Part shown: one piece after another, positions 44,012 through 53,925 of the stretch
Numbering within the stretch: position 1 is the stretch's first letter
Layout of the letters: every line of letters begins with the position of its first letter
Origin: Moniliophthora roreri
Lineage: Eukaryota; Basidiomycota; Agaricomycetes; Agaricales; Marasmiaceae
Assembly (NCBI GenBank): GCA_001466705.2
Contig: LATX02000010.1
Coordinates: forward strand, 1 to 64,000
Length of the DNA: 64,000 nucleotides
Direction of reading: 5' to 3'
Translations under genes and position numbers: made by a program
Notes under the pieces: generated by a model
What the model was told of the DNA's origin: nothing
Database searches by the model: none
What the model saw: the letters and a program-made list of their open reading frames with translations, nothing else

Positions 44012-45697
44012 TCATAATTTAAAAGACCACTCCATCCCCTTGAAGCACTCGTCCTCCCCGAAGCGATCAAAAGCCTCGAGGTTCTCTGGTGCTTCCAGGT
44101 CCATGCAATTCAGTGTAATACGAGAAAACCGCGAAACGCCACCCCCGCCTACTCGAGGGCGCATGCGAGATTCCACCATCGCCACAAACGAGACAGCATC
44201 GAATTCCATGCCACCGGTGAGATACAACTCGCGTAGCCGAGGTAAAGATTGTGCTTCACTATCCATCCGATAGGTAAGAGATGTGATCAATGTTCCATTT
44301 ATGTTTCTATTCTCCATCCTCAACCTAAGGACTGTCAAGGTTTGCCGAAACTGATCCAGCAATCGCAGGAAATCGTCGTCTACCACGGAGACGGTAAGGG
44401 AAAGGCACTGTATGGGACACCTCCCAGACCGCTCGTGCATCGAGCAGATGCTTTCCAGGTCGACTGAGCGGACATGTTGGAAAGTCCGGAGACGATGGAC
44501 GAGTATATGGTCGAGCAATTGATTTCCGCCTCGAGAGATATCCTCGTCACCGGTGTTCTGAGTGAACCAGCACATTATCAAAGTGTGTAAGCATGGGAGT
44601 GTGATAAACGGTAGGATGGTGTCATCCGGCTCATGGATAAAATGATATCGAAGGGCGAGGCATTGCAGTCTGGCTGCGCTGACCAACATATTGAGCAAGT
44701 CAACAATTTTCCATGAACTTCCTGCAACGAAAATGTAGAGGTGGACAAGGGAGTCCCACGGGAGTAGAACGCGGTGCGGTAGATAAATATCTTCCAGCTT
44801 CACGAAATGCAGGTTGCGTGCACTTCGAAAAACGTCCAATGCCCATGAGCCGGAAGGGTCTGCGATAGCCCTTTCGCTGGTTTGGCTCCCTTGGGTATGA
44901 CGGATGATCAGGGAATGGAGGGAGGGCATGAGGGGCCTGACATAGGAAAAAGCCTCCTGTATATGATCTATTCGAAGACAAAGCTGAAGTTTCTGCCAAC
45001 GGTAAGCATGTTGTAGTAGAGTCGTGATAATCGGATGCCATCGCTTTAACTTTTGCTTCCAACCCCCGGAATATAATTTAACTGGTGCAAATTGTCCCTT
45101 TATGAAGACAGAAAGTGGATCGGAACGGGAGCGTTGAAGGTGTACCCCAAGCAGCATGGCACCTCCATCGAAACCTGATGGGAGTGCCACGTGAATTTGT
45201 GACCATAATGAGGAAAGCGAGAAGGCAACCGTTCTCCACTGCAAACAAACATGACTGAGCACCCATTGCATACTCCTCGTTGTAAGGGAGTCGTAAAAAT
45301 CTTGGTTCCCGTACCAAACTGTCGGAGCTGTGTTATATTCTCTGAATATCTGGGATAGCACCTCTGAAGGTATTCTCCGGACGGGGTTGAGAACCGTCGT
45401 CTGTTTTACGATATAGTCGTGAATACCCTGTCTTTTGACTTCTAGCTGCTCCAGGTATTGCTTTGTTCGCTGTATCTCCGCCTCGATAGTGAGCGCCTCT
45501 CGCTTGGAGTTGAAGAGGCAGCGGCGCATCGAATCGATCTGACCATCGAGGGAGGGTGCAGTGTTTGTGTTAAGAAGGCCATCGATTGGTTGCGACAGCG
45601 ATCCTCGAGCTGCCTCCAAGTCTCCGTTGACTAGCAGACCTGCCATCTGACGCCGGGAACCGCAACTTGGGCAGAAATCGCTGGTCTGATCCGTCAT
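44012..45697 (-). CDS. F-box-like protein, copy A
   Basis: A single open frame of 561 residues beginning MTDQTSDFCPSCGSRR. Residues 45-95 form a heptad-rich coiled coil (EAEIQRTKQYLEQLEVKRQG), directly followed by an F-box-like core, NPVRRIPSEVLSQIF (about residues 103-117). Downstream, WVLSHVCLQWRTVAFSLSSL and VFIKGQFAPVKL lead into irregular leucine-rich segments. This layout is the large Agaricomycete family of F-box-like proteins, whose members are thought to choose targets for SCF ubiquitin ligases. The paralog at 46,620-48,257 is its tandem duplicate. A C-x-x-C in the N-terminus is not found in copy B. Target unknown. Confidence 0.85.
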   Translation of the reverse strand: MTDQTSDFCPSCGSRRQMAGLLVNGDLEAARGSLSQPIDGLLNTNTAPSLDGQIDSMRRCLFNSKREALTIEAEIQRTKQYLEQLEVKRQGIHDYIVKQTTVLNPVRRIPSEVLSQIFREYNTAPTVWYGNQDFYDSLTTRSMQWVLSHVCLQWRTVAFSLSSLWSQIHVALPSGFDGGAMLLGVHLQRSRSDPLSVFIKGQFAPVKLYSGGWKQKLKRWHPIITTLLQHAYRWQKLQLCLRIDHIQEAFSYVRPLMPSLHSLIIRHTQGSQTSERAIADPSGSWALDVFRSARNLHFVKLEDIYLPHRVLLPWDSLVHLYIFVAGSSWKIVDLLNMLVSAARLQCLALRYHFIHEPDDTILPFITLPCLHTLIMCWFTQNTGDEDISRGGNQLLDHILVHRLRTFQHVRSVDLESICSMHERSGRCPIQCLSLTVSVVDDDFLRLLDQFRQTLTVLRLRMENRNINGTLITSLTYRMDSEAQSLPRLRELYLTGGMEFDAVSFVAMVESRMRPRVGGGGVSRFSRITLNCMDLEAPENLEAFDRFGEDECFKGMEWSFKL

Positions 45698-46152
45698 ACG
45701 TATGATTTCCTGACTTCATTGAGGTATGATGTCAGCTGAAGTATAGGCTGGTGAACATGATTGGACGTACATATTTGCGTGGACCGGCAATGGAGGACGC
45801 AAAGAGCAATTTCTCACGGTGCATCTCTTCCTCATGTATCATGTTCTACATTGGGTGTCGGCGCTTACACAATCTCGGTACAGCACTGCCGCTTCGTATG
45901 CCTATTTAACATGCAGAGTGATGAGCTGAGGGTTGCATGGCACACCCTTACATCACATGCTTGCTCTCGGATCACGGCAGATATTCACAACCAACCCGAA
46001 AACAGCCACCGACCAGACACGACCACTGTCTACCGTGGAATTTTGTTTGAACGGCGCTCACTGGCTAAACTCGAGTAATACCTGTCCATATGTCGTTGAC
46101 GCGTGTCAGGGCAAGGAAGGCAGAGGGATAGATCTCATTGGGTGGTGGTAGA
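45698..46152 (+). pseudogene. Truncated 5' copy of the RRG7-like gene
   Basis: It matches the first part of the plus-strand gene at 48,388-49,185: LHHMLALGSRQIFTTNPKTAT and then GKEGRGIDLIGWW, at which point a TAG stops the frame (46,150-46,152). The frame of the middle part differs from both ends, so at least two frameshifts are present. The nuclease core beyond GIDLIGWW is missing. It lies head-to-head with F-box copy A, just as the intact gene does with copy B. Confidence 0.75.
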
Positions 46153-46619
46153 TACTGGAAAGCATGAATCGAACTTGAACGTGGAATATCTAAGTATCCG
46201 GATTGTTGCTCCGGATCCTTGATTACCCTACCAAACGATTACGGTCCGCTCGGAGGTATTTTGCTGTGCATCTGCTGTTGAAGGCGTGCACTACTTAAGA
46301 ATCGTTCTCTAATATCCTCTTACATCTTGAGGGTGTGCTTTAGCCGCTAGCCCGCGGCGCAGCAGGCGAGGACCATACAAGGCCTCATGTTGAACATACA
46401 CCTTCTAGCTTGGATAGGTAGTACACAACCAGCTGCTTGCGTTGGCGTTCATTCGAAATGCTTAATTCCTGTCCGCATCCAACTGACAAATATATATATA
46501 TATATATATACATGAGTACGAAGGAGCATTCGACGCGATCTGCAGTATGCTGATGAGGCACAAAGTAGACAGAATGTGGGTGAAACGGACCTCAACAGTA
46601 TAACGAGCCAATGAGAACT
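46153..46619. other. Intergenic, 467 bases, junction of the duplicated unit
   Basis: It contains the break between copy A and copy B of the F-box/RRG7 unit and a (TA)10 microsatellite at 46,491-46,510. No gene. Confidence 0.5.
46491..46510. repeat. (TA)10 microsatellite
   Basis: Ten perfect TA units, flanked by CAAA on the left and CATG on the right. Confidence 0.9.
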
Positions 46620-48257
46620 TCACAGTTTGAAAGACCACTTCACGCCCTTAAAGCAATCGTCCCCCTCGAAGCGATCAAAAGCTTCCAGATTCTCTGGTGC
46701 TCTCTGACCCATACAATCCAACGCGACATGCGAGAGCGGAGCAACGCCATTCTCGCTCTTTCGAGATTCCACCATTACCATGAATGAAGTGGCATTGAAC
46801 TCCATGCCACCGTGAAGATGTAGCTCGGTCAATCGGGGCGCAAGGTGTACTTCAGAGTTCGTTCTGCATGTAAGGGCCACTACGATGGCTTCAGTGAAAT
46901 TTCCTCCAACTTTCTTCAATCGCAAATACGTCAAATTTTTCCCAATGCGACCGATTGAAGATGAGAGGAGTAATTCGTCTGTTTCGGAAATCATGCAGGA
47001 CAGGGTCTTTACCAGGCTTCCGGAGCGTTCTATCAACGAGGAGATGCGAGAGAAATCCATAGAACCGTGGCGTGATATGGAGTCATAGAATTTCTGAAGA
47101 CGAGGAAGCACGAGGTTCTCAAGAAGTTGATTCCCACCTTGATGGATATCCTGGTCTGAAGTGTTTTGCGTAATCCACCATATACTCCAGGTTTTCAAGG
47201 ATGGGAGTGTAATGATCGATGAAGCAGCTAATTCCGGTTCGTGCGCAAAATGGTACCCGACCATGAGATGTTGTAGGTTGCCTGTGCTGCGCAAAATACC
47301 GAACAAATGAGAGATTCTCCAGAATCCTCCTGCAACGACAAGCCGTAGCCTGACGAGATTGTTCCATGGAAGTAGGACACGGTGGGGTAGATATATGTGT
47401 ATCAAGGCAACGGAGCATAACTGGGGTGCACTTTGAAAACTGTCAACCACCCAGGGGTTCGATGAGTCGGTGAGTGTCCCGTCACGTTGGATCGACGTGG
47501 AGTGGTTTATTACGAGAATGCGAAGTGAGGGTATGAGTGGCTTAAAGAACGAAAAAGCCTCTTGTATATCGTCGATTCGCATGGACATCCGGAGCTCCTC
47601 CAAACGATATGCATTTTGAAACAGAGTAGTGAGAATGGGATGCCGCTTTGGTGCTGAGGACGGAAAGGCACCTTTTATGAATACAGAGAGTGGATTGGAG
47701 CGGGAATGTTGAATGTGCGCTCCTAACAGCATTGTTGGTCCATCTAACCCCGTAGGAAGTTTAACATGAAGTTGCGACCACAGCGCGGACGCAAGTGAGA
47801 AGGCCACTGTTCTCCATTGCGAGCAAACACGACTGAGCACCCAGTGCATGCTTCTCACAGAGAGAGAGTCGCAGAACGTAGGGTTGGCCCACCAATCGTT
47901 AGGCGTGATGTGATATTCTTTAAATATCTGGTATAACACCTCTGAGGGTATTCTCCGAGCGGGGTTGAGAACAAGTTTCTGTTTTGCGATATAATCGTGG
48001 ATGCCCTGTCTTTTGGCCTCCAGCTGTTCTAAATACTGCCTCGTTCGCTGTATCTCTGCCTCGATAGCGAGGACCTCTCGCTCGGATTCGGAGAGACAAC
48101 AGCGCATCGAGCTAATCTGAGCATCAAGAGAGGGTGCTTCATTCGTGTTAAGAAGGCTGTCGATTGACTGCACTAGTGATTCTCGGACCGCCTCCAAGTC
48201 CCCATTATCGATCTGAGGCGTGTTGTCGCTTGAGGATTTTATGGACTGGTCTGCCAT
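46620..48257 (-). CDS. F-box-like protein, copy B
   Basis: The open frame extends up to 48404, but the start at 48257 (MADQSIKSSSDNTPQ) is chosen because it aligns with the start of copy A; the product is 545 residues. It keeps the coiled coil (EAEIQRTRQYLEQLEAKRQG), the F-box-like core (NPARRIPSEVLYQIF) and the C-terminus (FEGDDCFKGVKWSFKL, copy A FGEDECFKGMEWSFKL). The middle, leucine-rich part is the most diverged, as expected if targets differ. The two copies form a tandem duplication together with the adjoining RRG7-like sequence. Confidence 0.85.
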   Translation of the reverse strand: MADQSIKSSSDNTPQIDNGDLEAVRESLVQSIDSLLNTNEAPSLDAQISSMRCCLSESEREVLAIEAEIQRTRQYLEQLEAKRQGIHDYIAKQKLVLNPARRIPSEVLYQIFKEYHITPNDWWANPTFCDSLSVRSMHWVLSRVCSQWRTVAFSLASALWSQLHVKLPTGLDGPTMLLGAHIQHSRSNPLSVFIKGAFPSSAPKRHPILTTLFQNAYRLEELRMSMRIDDIQEAFSFFKPLIPSLRILVINHSTSIQRDGTLTDSSNPWVVDSFQSAPQLCSVALIHIYLPHRVLLPWNNLVRLRLVVAGGFWRISHLFGILRSTGNLQHLMVGYHFAHEPELAASSIITLPSLKTWSIWWITQNTSDQDIHQGGNQLLENLVLPRLQKFYDSISRHGSMDFSRISSLIERSGSLVKTLSCMISETDELLLSSSIGRIGKNLTYLRLKKVGGNFTEAIVVALTCRTNSEVHLAPRLTELHLHGGMEFNATSFMVMVESRKSENGVAPLSHVALDCMGQRAPENLEAFDRFEGDDCFKGVKWSFKL

Positions 48258-48387
48258 GTGTGTGGTTCCCTGACTTAATTGGGATGATAATGAGTTAGAA
48301 AAAAAAAGCTGAAAAGGCTGGACGTACACAGGTCTGGCAATGAAGGACGCAGGTCGCAAAAGGTACAGTAAATGATAATTTCTCACG
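48258..48387. promoter_or_regulatory. Short shared upstream region of F-box copy B and RRG7-like gene
   Basis: The two starts lie 130 bases apart and diverge. The corresponding interval in copy A (45,698 to about 45,830) is similar. Such a short distance implies overlapping 5' regions. No core element was recognised. Confidence 0.4.
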
Positions 48388-49185
48388 GTGCATCTCTCCC
48401 TCATGTTCTACGTTGGTTGTTGGCGTCTACACAATCCCTTCTCGCTGCATGGCACACCTTTACACCACACACTTGCTCTCGGATCACGGCAGATGTTCAC
48501 ATCCAGCCCCAAAACAGCCACCACTGTTTACCGTGGAACTTTGTTTGAACGACGTTCACTAGTTATACTCGAGCAACACCTGTCCATGTCGTTGACGCGT
48601 GTTGGGGGCAAGGAAGACGGAGGGATAGATCTCATTGGATGGTGGTGGGTACCGGAAGGCGTGAAAGAGTCGGACGCAGTCGATTTTTCGAGAAGAAAAC
48701 GGATTCGTGTGGTTGCGCAATGCAAGGCTGAGAAGAAGAAAATTGGGCCGGGATATGTGAGGGAGCTAGAGGGAGTGGTGTATCGAAACTTGGATTCAAT
48801 ATTCTCGGAAGATGGAAGCCAAGAATATGGAGCTTCTTCGAATATCCGGCAAGGAAGGAAGATACCAGTAGTTGCCCTTTTTCTCTCGGAATCACCATAC
48901 ACGAAATCGGCTCTCCTCCGAGCTATGTCATCTCCGGTTCCGTTCCTGCTCGTCCACATCCCGCCGTTGCAGGAAAACGCAGACAATCCTGATGGAGACA
49001 CGACTCTAGGTTCCGCTGTGTGGAATGCTGCCTTAGGGGGATCCGCCGGCCTGCTACAGGGAAGAATGGAAATTCGGTGGACAAGAGGCCTCAGTAATAC
49101 GGGGATTTTCGGCACGCCTACAATGTGGTACGACGGACAGGTTGTCCCCAAATGGACACATGCTTCAAACAGCTCTCTCGCATGA
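48388..49185 (+). CDS. RRG7-like mitochondrial protein with PD-(D/E)XK nuclease fold
   Basis: A single frame of up to 265 residues. TVYRGTLFERRSLVILEQHL, then GGIDLIGWWWVPEG and VVAQCKAEKKKIGPGYVREL, match the RRG7 (DUF2034) family. Its D...QxK pattern (GID, then QCKAE) is that of restriction-endonuclease-like folds. In yeast the family member is required for respiratory growth and is mitochondrial. The Arg/His-containing, acid-free N-terminus (LHGTPLHHTLALGSRQMFTS) would suit import. The first methionine could also be M36 at 48,493. A truncated copy lies at 45,698-46,152. Function beyond mitochondrial genome maintenance or expression is unknown. Confidence 0.75.
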   Translation: MHLSLMFYVGCWRLHNPFSLHGTPLHHTLALGSRQMFTSSPKTATTVYRGTLFERRSLVILEQHLSMSLTRVGGKEDGGIDLIGWWWVPEGVKESDAVDFSRRKRIRVVAQCKAEKKKIGPGYVRELEGVVYRNLDSIFSEDGSQEYGASSNIRQGRKIPVVALFLSESPYTKSALLRAMSSPVPFLLVHIPPLQENADNPDGDTTLGSAVWNAALGGSAGLLQGRMEIRWTRGLSNTGIFGTPTMWYDGQVVPKWTHASNSSLA

Positions 49186-49651
49186 ACTGGTCTGAGGTCA
49201 TGATCAGTTAGAATCGGAGGGACGTCGAATCGGTTGCAAAATCAACAATGGGCATCCTCGGTGAGCACATCATCCTGTAGAGATCTTTTTCCCTGACCGA
49301 CGCACTGACACTTGTAGCCCCAGGTCACTGCTCTATCTCCCCCACGCTCCAATATATGAGCACTTTTCAAGTAGAAGCGAGTACGCTGCCATCAAGATAA
49401 CGTGTAGAAACATTTGAGACCCTTGAATTGATTCATGGCTTGCCTACAAAGAGGATAAAGGTCGTGAGTGTGTTGCCCAGGTGTTTGTTGCCTCGTACAT
49501 GTGCTAGTAAAATGGTCTTGCGGAATGGTCCCGTGAGGTATTCCTCAACAATCGGACGATTACTTGGGAATTCACGTTCTCCGAAACATATACTACTACG
49601 GTATAATACTGTAGCGTACACATTCAACAGCGCATGATGCAAATACATTGG
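49186..49651. other. Intergenic, 466 bases, convergent gene ends
   Basis: It lies between the ends of the RRG7-like gene (+) and the AlkB-like gene (-). No gene or recognised element. Confidence 0.55.
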
Positions 49652-50702
49652 CTATCCATCTTTTGGGTCAATTTTTTCCATTGTAAAGTGTAACACGTCA
49701 AATCCTTTCCCATACCATTCATCCCAATTGAATTCACGGTCGTGATTTTCCCTACCAAAGGCTTGAATCAGTCTCTCGCCTTCCTCGCCGCCTCTTATTA
49801 CGTCTCGAGCGTCGTCTTTCGTTTTTCCAGTAGCTCCCTGGCCAAAGATTTTCTTCTCGTCGTCAGTGAGAAATGTACCAATGTGACGAAAAGTAAGACT
49901 GATTCTCTCGCCCGCTTCCGCCTTTTCCTCTTCGGATTTGACTTTGAGGGGTCGATTGTCATGATTGATCCCATGTAGCCAAGTCTTATTCGTCTCGGGA
50001 CCCATGACGAACATGGATCCGTGAGGAAGAGGAATGCGTTGAGATGCTCTGGAACTTGGAGCGTCACGGTCCATTTCCTTCTTCTCTCGAAGTGTCATCA
50101 CTCTCTGAGCTCCTAGACTAACATTGATAATAGAGGAACCACGGACCGTGTCGATAGTCTTATCAGAATGCTCAGAGATGTAGTCTTTCCCAGAGCGATA
50201 GTGCTGTATCAAGACGTGGTTCAGAGGATGCTCGACGAGTTCCTGAACACGATCACGGATGAGCTTAATGGTTTGCGTAAATGGCAGGAGAGGAGGTGAT
50301 TCATCAGCGGGATGTCGATAAATGGGATAGCTGGAATTGATGTATATCGTTCTGTATTCTTTCGAGAAGAGCGGTGTTACATACCTGCCATCTTTAGTTA
50401 TATCACCTTGCACGGCAACCAAACGGGGAACATTTCCTCCTGAACATGCATTAATTAAAACATCAACGATTCAAGTATGTTTATAAGCTCCCACCTCTAT
50501 GATGCATTACATCCCATTTAACTTCCTCTTTCACCTTGGAAAACGAGGTGGAGGACAGCTCATCACCTAGGATGTTCTCCACTAGATAGGAATCCCCAGC
50601 ACCCAGCGAGTCGCCCACCCCCAGGACGGGCGCCTTTGACTCCCATGCCCTGGGAGGACGTCTGTTTTGTACAAAAGTCTGAGGACCTGTGTTCGAAGCC
50701 AT
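49652..50702 (-). CDS. AlkB-like 2-oxoglutarate/Fe(II)-dependent dioxygenase
   Basis: Two exons, 50702-50495 and 50439-49652, join in frame to 331 residues starting MASNTGPQTFVQNRRPP. The double-stranded beta-helix core shows HVLIQHYRSGKDYISEHSD, in which H and D of EHSD are the iron ligands. SLGAQRVM, GSMFVMGPETNKTWLHGINH (second histidine) and ERISLTFRHIG (2-oxoglutarate-binding arginine) follow. That is the AlkB order. Fungal members of this group resemble human ALKBH2/3; repair of alkylated DNA or RNA is possible, but substrate cannot be read. The tail after the core is acidic and charged. Confidence 0.85.
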
Positions 50703-52458
50703 GGTGGTAAACGACCAAACTACGAGCGCCAAAATTACTGACTCGAGCGTTCATGGGCGCTTAATGACTCACTCTGAGACAATCCACCACGTCTTTGACC
50801 ATGTCGTCCCGAGTTCTGCGTTACAATACCTTTCTCCTTCCAAATCACCTTTTGTCTTTTCCACCCCTCAATATAGGCGTACATCTCACCAAGTCTCCAT
50901 TGGCCGCCTCGTCTACCTTCTTGATGCCCGTTGCAAGTCTGGTGATTGTTCAGGCTCTGCTGCAGTGGAGTGGACCACCGATCCGAGGGGGGTAACTAGC
51001 AGTAAGTTGTTTCGTTCATACTTCCATCATCAATGTATAGCCAAGAAATACCTATTGGTGTAAAGTTATGACGCACACAACAGCCATTTTTATTCGAAAT
51101 GACGTTGAAAGGGAGAGATGATCCCTTGTTTCCTTTTGGCACGAATTGAGATTTCACTACTCGTCTCTCAGGTCCTGCCTGCCTGCTCCCTTCAGATGAC
51201 GATCTCATTAGATCTCAATTGCTGTTGTCATCATGATGCCAATGAAGACACTCAGCACCACTACGGATCCTACAGCTGTACACGCACTCGGTGTCGTTTT
51301 ATCACCAAATGAATACTAGCATCAAGATTATGACGCACTGCAATCCAATATCTCCACATTCAAAATTTGCCTATGCCTCGGAAGTTCAAGTCACAGCCTG
51401 TTTAGAAGCGGGAACAATGGTGGATGTTGTTGTATTCAGGACGCGAAACTTTGTGAACCCGCTCGATTCTACGCCTGAAGCTCTACATGCTGCATGGATT
51501 GTTACTCTTCACGAAGTGGCCCTTGAACAGTATTTGTCAATTCCTCACAACGGATAATTCATAATCGATAATCACGGAACTAGAACCCTTTGTATTCTTG
51601 CTCTGGCTCTGAATGGCCCGTCATACTTTCCTTCCTTTGAGGGACATCCGAAATGACACCCGCACGATCGAAGGCTTCGAGTCTCGAGACAGGCTCAGAG
51701 GCTCTGGGTTATTGGTGTTCTGGGCCTAGAATTACAGCGACGGGGTCCATCCGATGACGACATTGTGGGAGGAACGCCGTTGTACCATAGGCACCGGAGG
51801 GCTTCGGTAATTATCGTCTCACGATTCGCTTCCCCGTACCGCAAGTTTTCTTGTCTTCTGGGAACGGCATGCTTTGCGGCGGGTGACCTGGGAGTTTCTT
51901 TATCTAGCTCAATTTACACGTTGCGGTATAATGAATGAACAAGGCCAGTTGCTGCACCACTCAACAGTGGGCTATTTTCACAGGGATGGTGGCGTCCGAC
52001 ACGATCTCAAGCAAAAAGGTCGGATTGCATCGAGGTTTTTGATCTATTTGACGACATGGATGCCCTGCGGATTACTTTGCAGTCTGTAAGTGGCGCAAGC
52101 AGTGCAGGTTGGTCCGATGTCGAGCTTCCTATGACGATAAGAGCAAAGTTTGAATAAACTCCCGCACCGCACACGAATTCCATTACAAATGAGCGCGTGT
52201 ATTTTTGTGTACTAATGTACAGGCATGCGTCGAATGAGAGGTTTGGTATATGTATGTAAACGTGAGGAATGGTAGTACAGAGAATAAGTTAGACAAGTAA
52301 GTTACGGAACCATGAACCAAAGAAAAAAAAAAGTTCGAACAAGAAAGGTAACAATTAATGAAATTTCCGATTCCATCCCTCTACTAGACGCTTTATAGCA
52401 ATATTGGGAGTATATCAATCAGGAGATCATGAGTAAACAGGCACCATAAGGAGGCCAT
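50703..52458. other. Intergenic, 1.76 kb, no confident gene
   Basis: CG-normal sequence. Plus-strand frames at 50,689-51,063 and 51,291-51,557 (88 codons) have no recognised features; the first overlaps the AlkB-like start. Nothing resembling a repeat end or an RNA gene was seen. Confidence 0.5.
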
Positions 52459-53925
52459 TCATATTGTCATGGACCGGCTGCGTCCGTCAACTACGGAGGT
52501 ATTGATACTAGGCCATCGAAGGTCTGCCGCAAAGCTCGAAGAACGACCTCGAGAAGCTCGGCCTGAACCCAATGGGGATGCCTTCTGAAAGTGACTTGCG
52601 AGGCGCAAGTCGCGGCAGAACTCTTGTAGGTGTTTGGTCGCCCGGAAGCGTTCAGCATTAGACTCTGCATCAATGGCGGGAATGAAACCGTCCTGAACGG
52701 TAATAGACACGTCGATCCGTGAGAGCTTGCCATAAAAGTTTGGCCCGCGCTCGACGCGCAGGCTGAGAAACTCTTCGATGGCAGTGCAAACATCGACGAC
52801 ATCGTCCTCAAAGCACTGCATGGACAAGCTCTCAATTGGAGAACCGGCGAGGTTGGCCATTGTGTCTACGACATCATCTACGGGGAAGAAAGGGGAGATA
52901 TGAAGCTTTCGCAGTCTTTGCATGGGGGTAGCGGTTGGCTTGGCGAATACTGTGTCGGAGACTGAGGTTGTAAGGGAGAATTCGCCAACTGTGCGGCCTA
53001 CGGCGGTCATGATGCGCTGTATGCATTTGCTGTTGGAATACTCGTCTTCATGGCAGCAGCTTCCCAGGTCTAGAACCTCTAAGCGGCATGCTACAGGTTC
53101 GGTGGCCCATCTAGGATCACCCAGATGCGTGTTTTGGATGGTGAGTTCACGCAAAGTGGGTATGCGGAGGAGTGCTGGAAGATAGAGGTCGGAACCCAAC
53201 ACAGGATGATCGGGAATGACATGGTCATCGGAAACCAAGGGTACATATGGGTATACGCCGTGCAGCTCGGGAGCATGCATCACTGAACGAGAGACGCAGT
53301 CAAGCGAAAGATGTTCAAGCTTTGGAATGGAAGCGGCGATGGAGACGACGAATCTCTCGCTCCTATACCGAAAAGAGGTCAGTGGCGAGTAGTCAAAGTC
53401 AAAATGAAGGAATACTTGCAATGGGCTAATCTCTTCCGGAACGGCGTTGCAGATTGCGAGGTATTTGAGCTCGGATAGGTGGCGGAAGCAAGAGACAAAA
53501 GTGTAATTGAGAGATCCTGGGATGCTGAGAGTGAGGTCTTCAAGGGATCTACATCCGACGAGGAGTGAAGTGACTAGCTCGGTGAGGACGAGATGGTTTT
53601 TGTTCAAAGACTCATTTTCGGAATGGGCGCAGATGTCTAGGCTGCGAATGAATCGATGGTAGTCGCGGGGTACATTTTCGAGGAAATTTTCGAGAGCTAC
53701 ACAAGAGCTGAGGCGTATGTTCTGGCGTTTATCAAAGTGAGTCAGAGGTATCGGAGTTAGGAAAGATCATCCACGCACCTTGAAAAGAGCAGGTAGACAA
53801 GCTGAATATGTGCTCTGATCGACCAATGATAGTGCTCTGATATCTTGCTCATCGAGGGAGTTGGTGACGGCGAGCTTCATCTCCACTGGGAGAGAGCTCC
53901 ATGAAGTTGTGGGATAAGAGGCCAT
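52459..53925 (-). CDS. F-box/LRR-type protein
   Basis: The first exon starts MASYPTTSWSSLPVEMKLAV at 53925 and contains an F-box-like motif (LPVEMKLAVTNSLDEQDIRA, then LSLVDQSTYSACLPALFK). It ends at a GTGCGT donor near 53,780. The second exon continues with SCVALENFLENVPRDYHRFI and a long leucine-rich part (LVTSLLVGCRSLEDLTLSIP, LRELTIQN, LEVLDLGS, LRKLHIS) to the stop at 52459. It is probably a substrate receptor of an SCF ubiquitin ligase, in nucleus or cytosol. It is unrelated in detail to the F-box-like pair at 44-48 kb. The C-terminus is basic and Ser/Arg-rich. Confidence 0.8.

Noticed and set aside
48528..49151. 207-codon minus-strand frame
   Set aside because: Antisense shadow of the RRG7-like gene, without family features.
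33735..49185. Secondary-metabolite gene cluster
   Set aside because: The neighbouring enzymes (cysteine-synthase-like, ACC-synthase-like, desaturase) are housekeeping types, and no backbone synthase or terpene cyclase is present.
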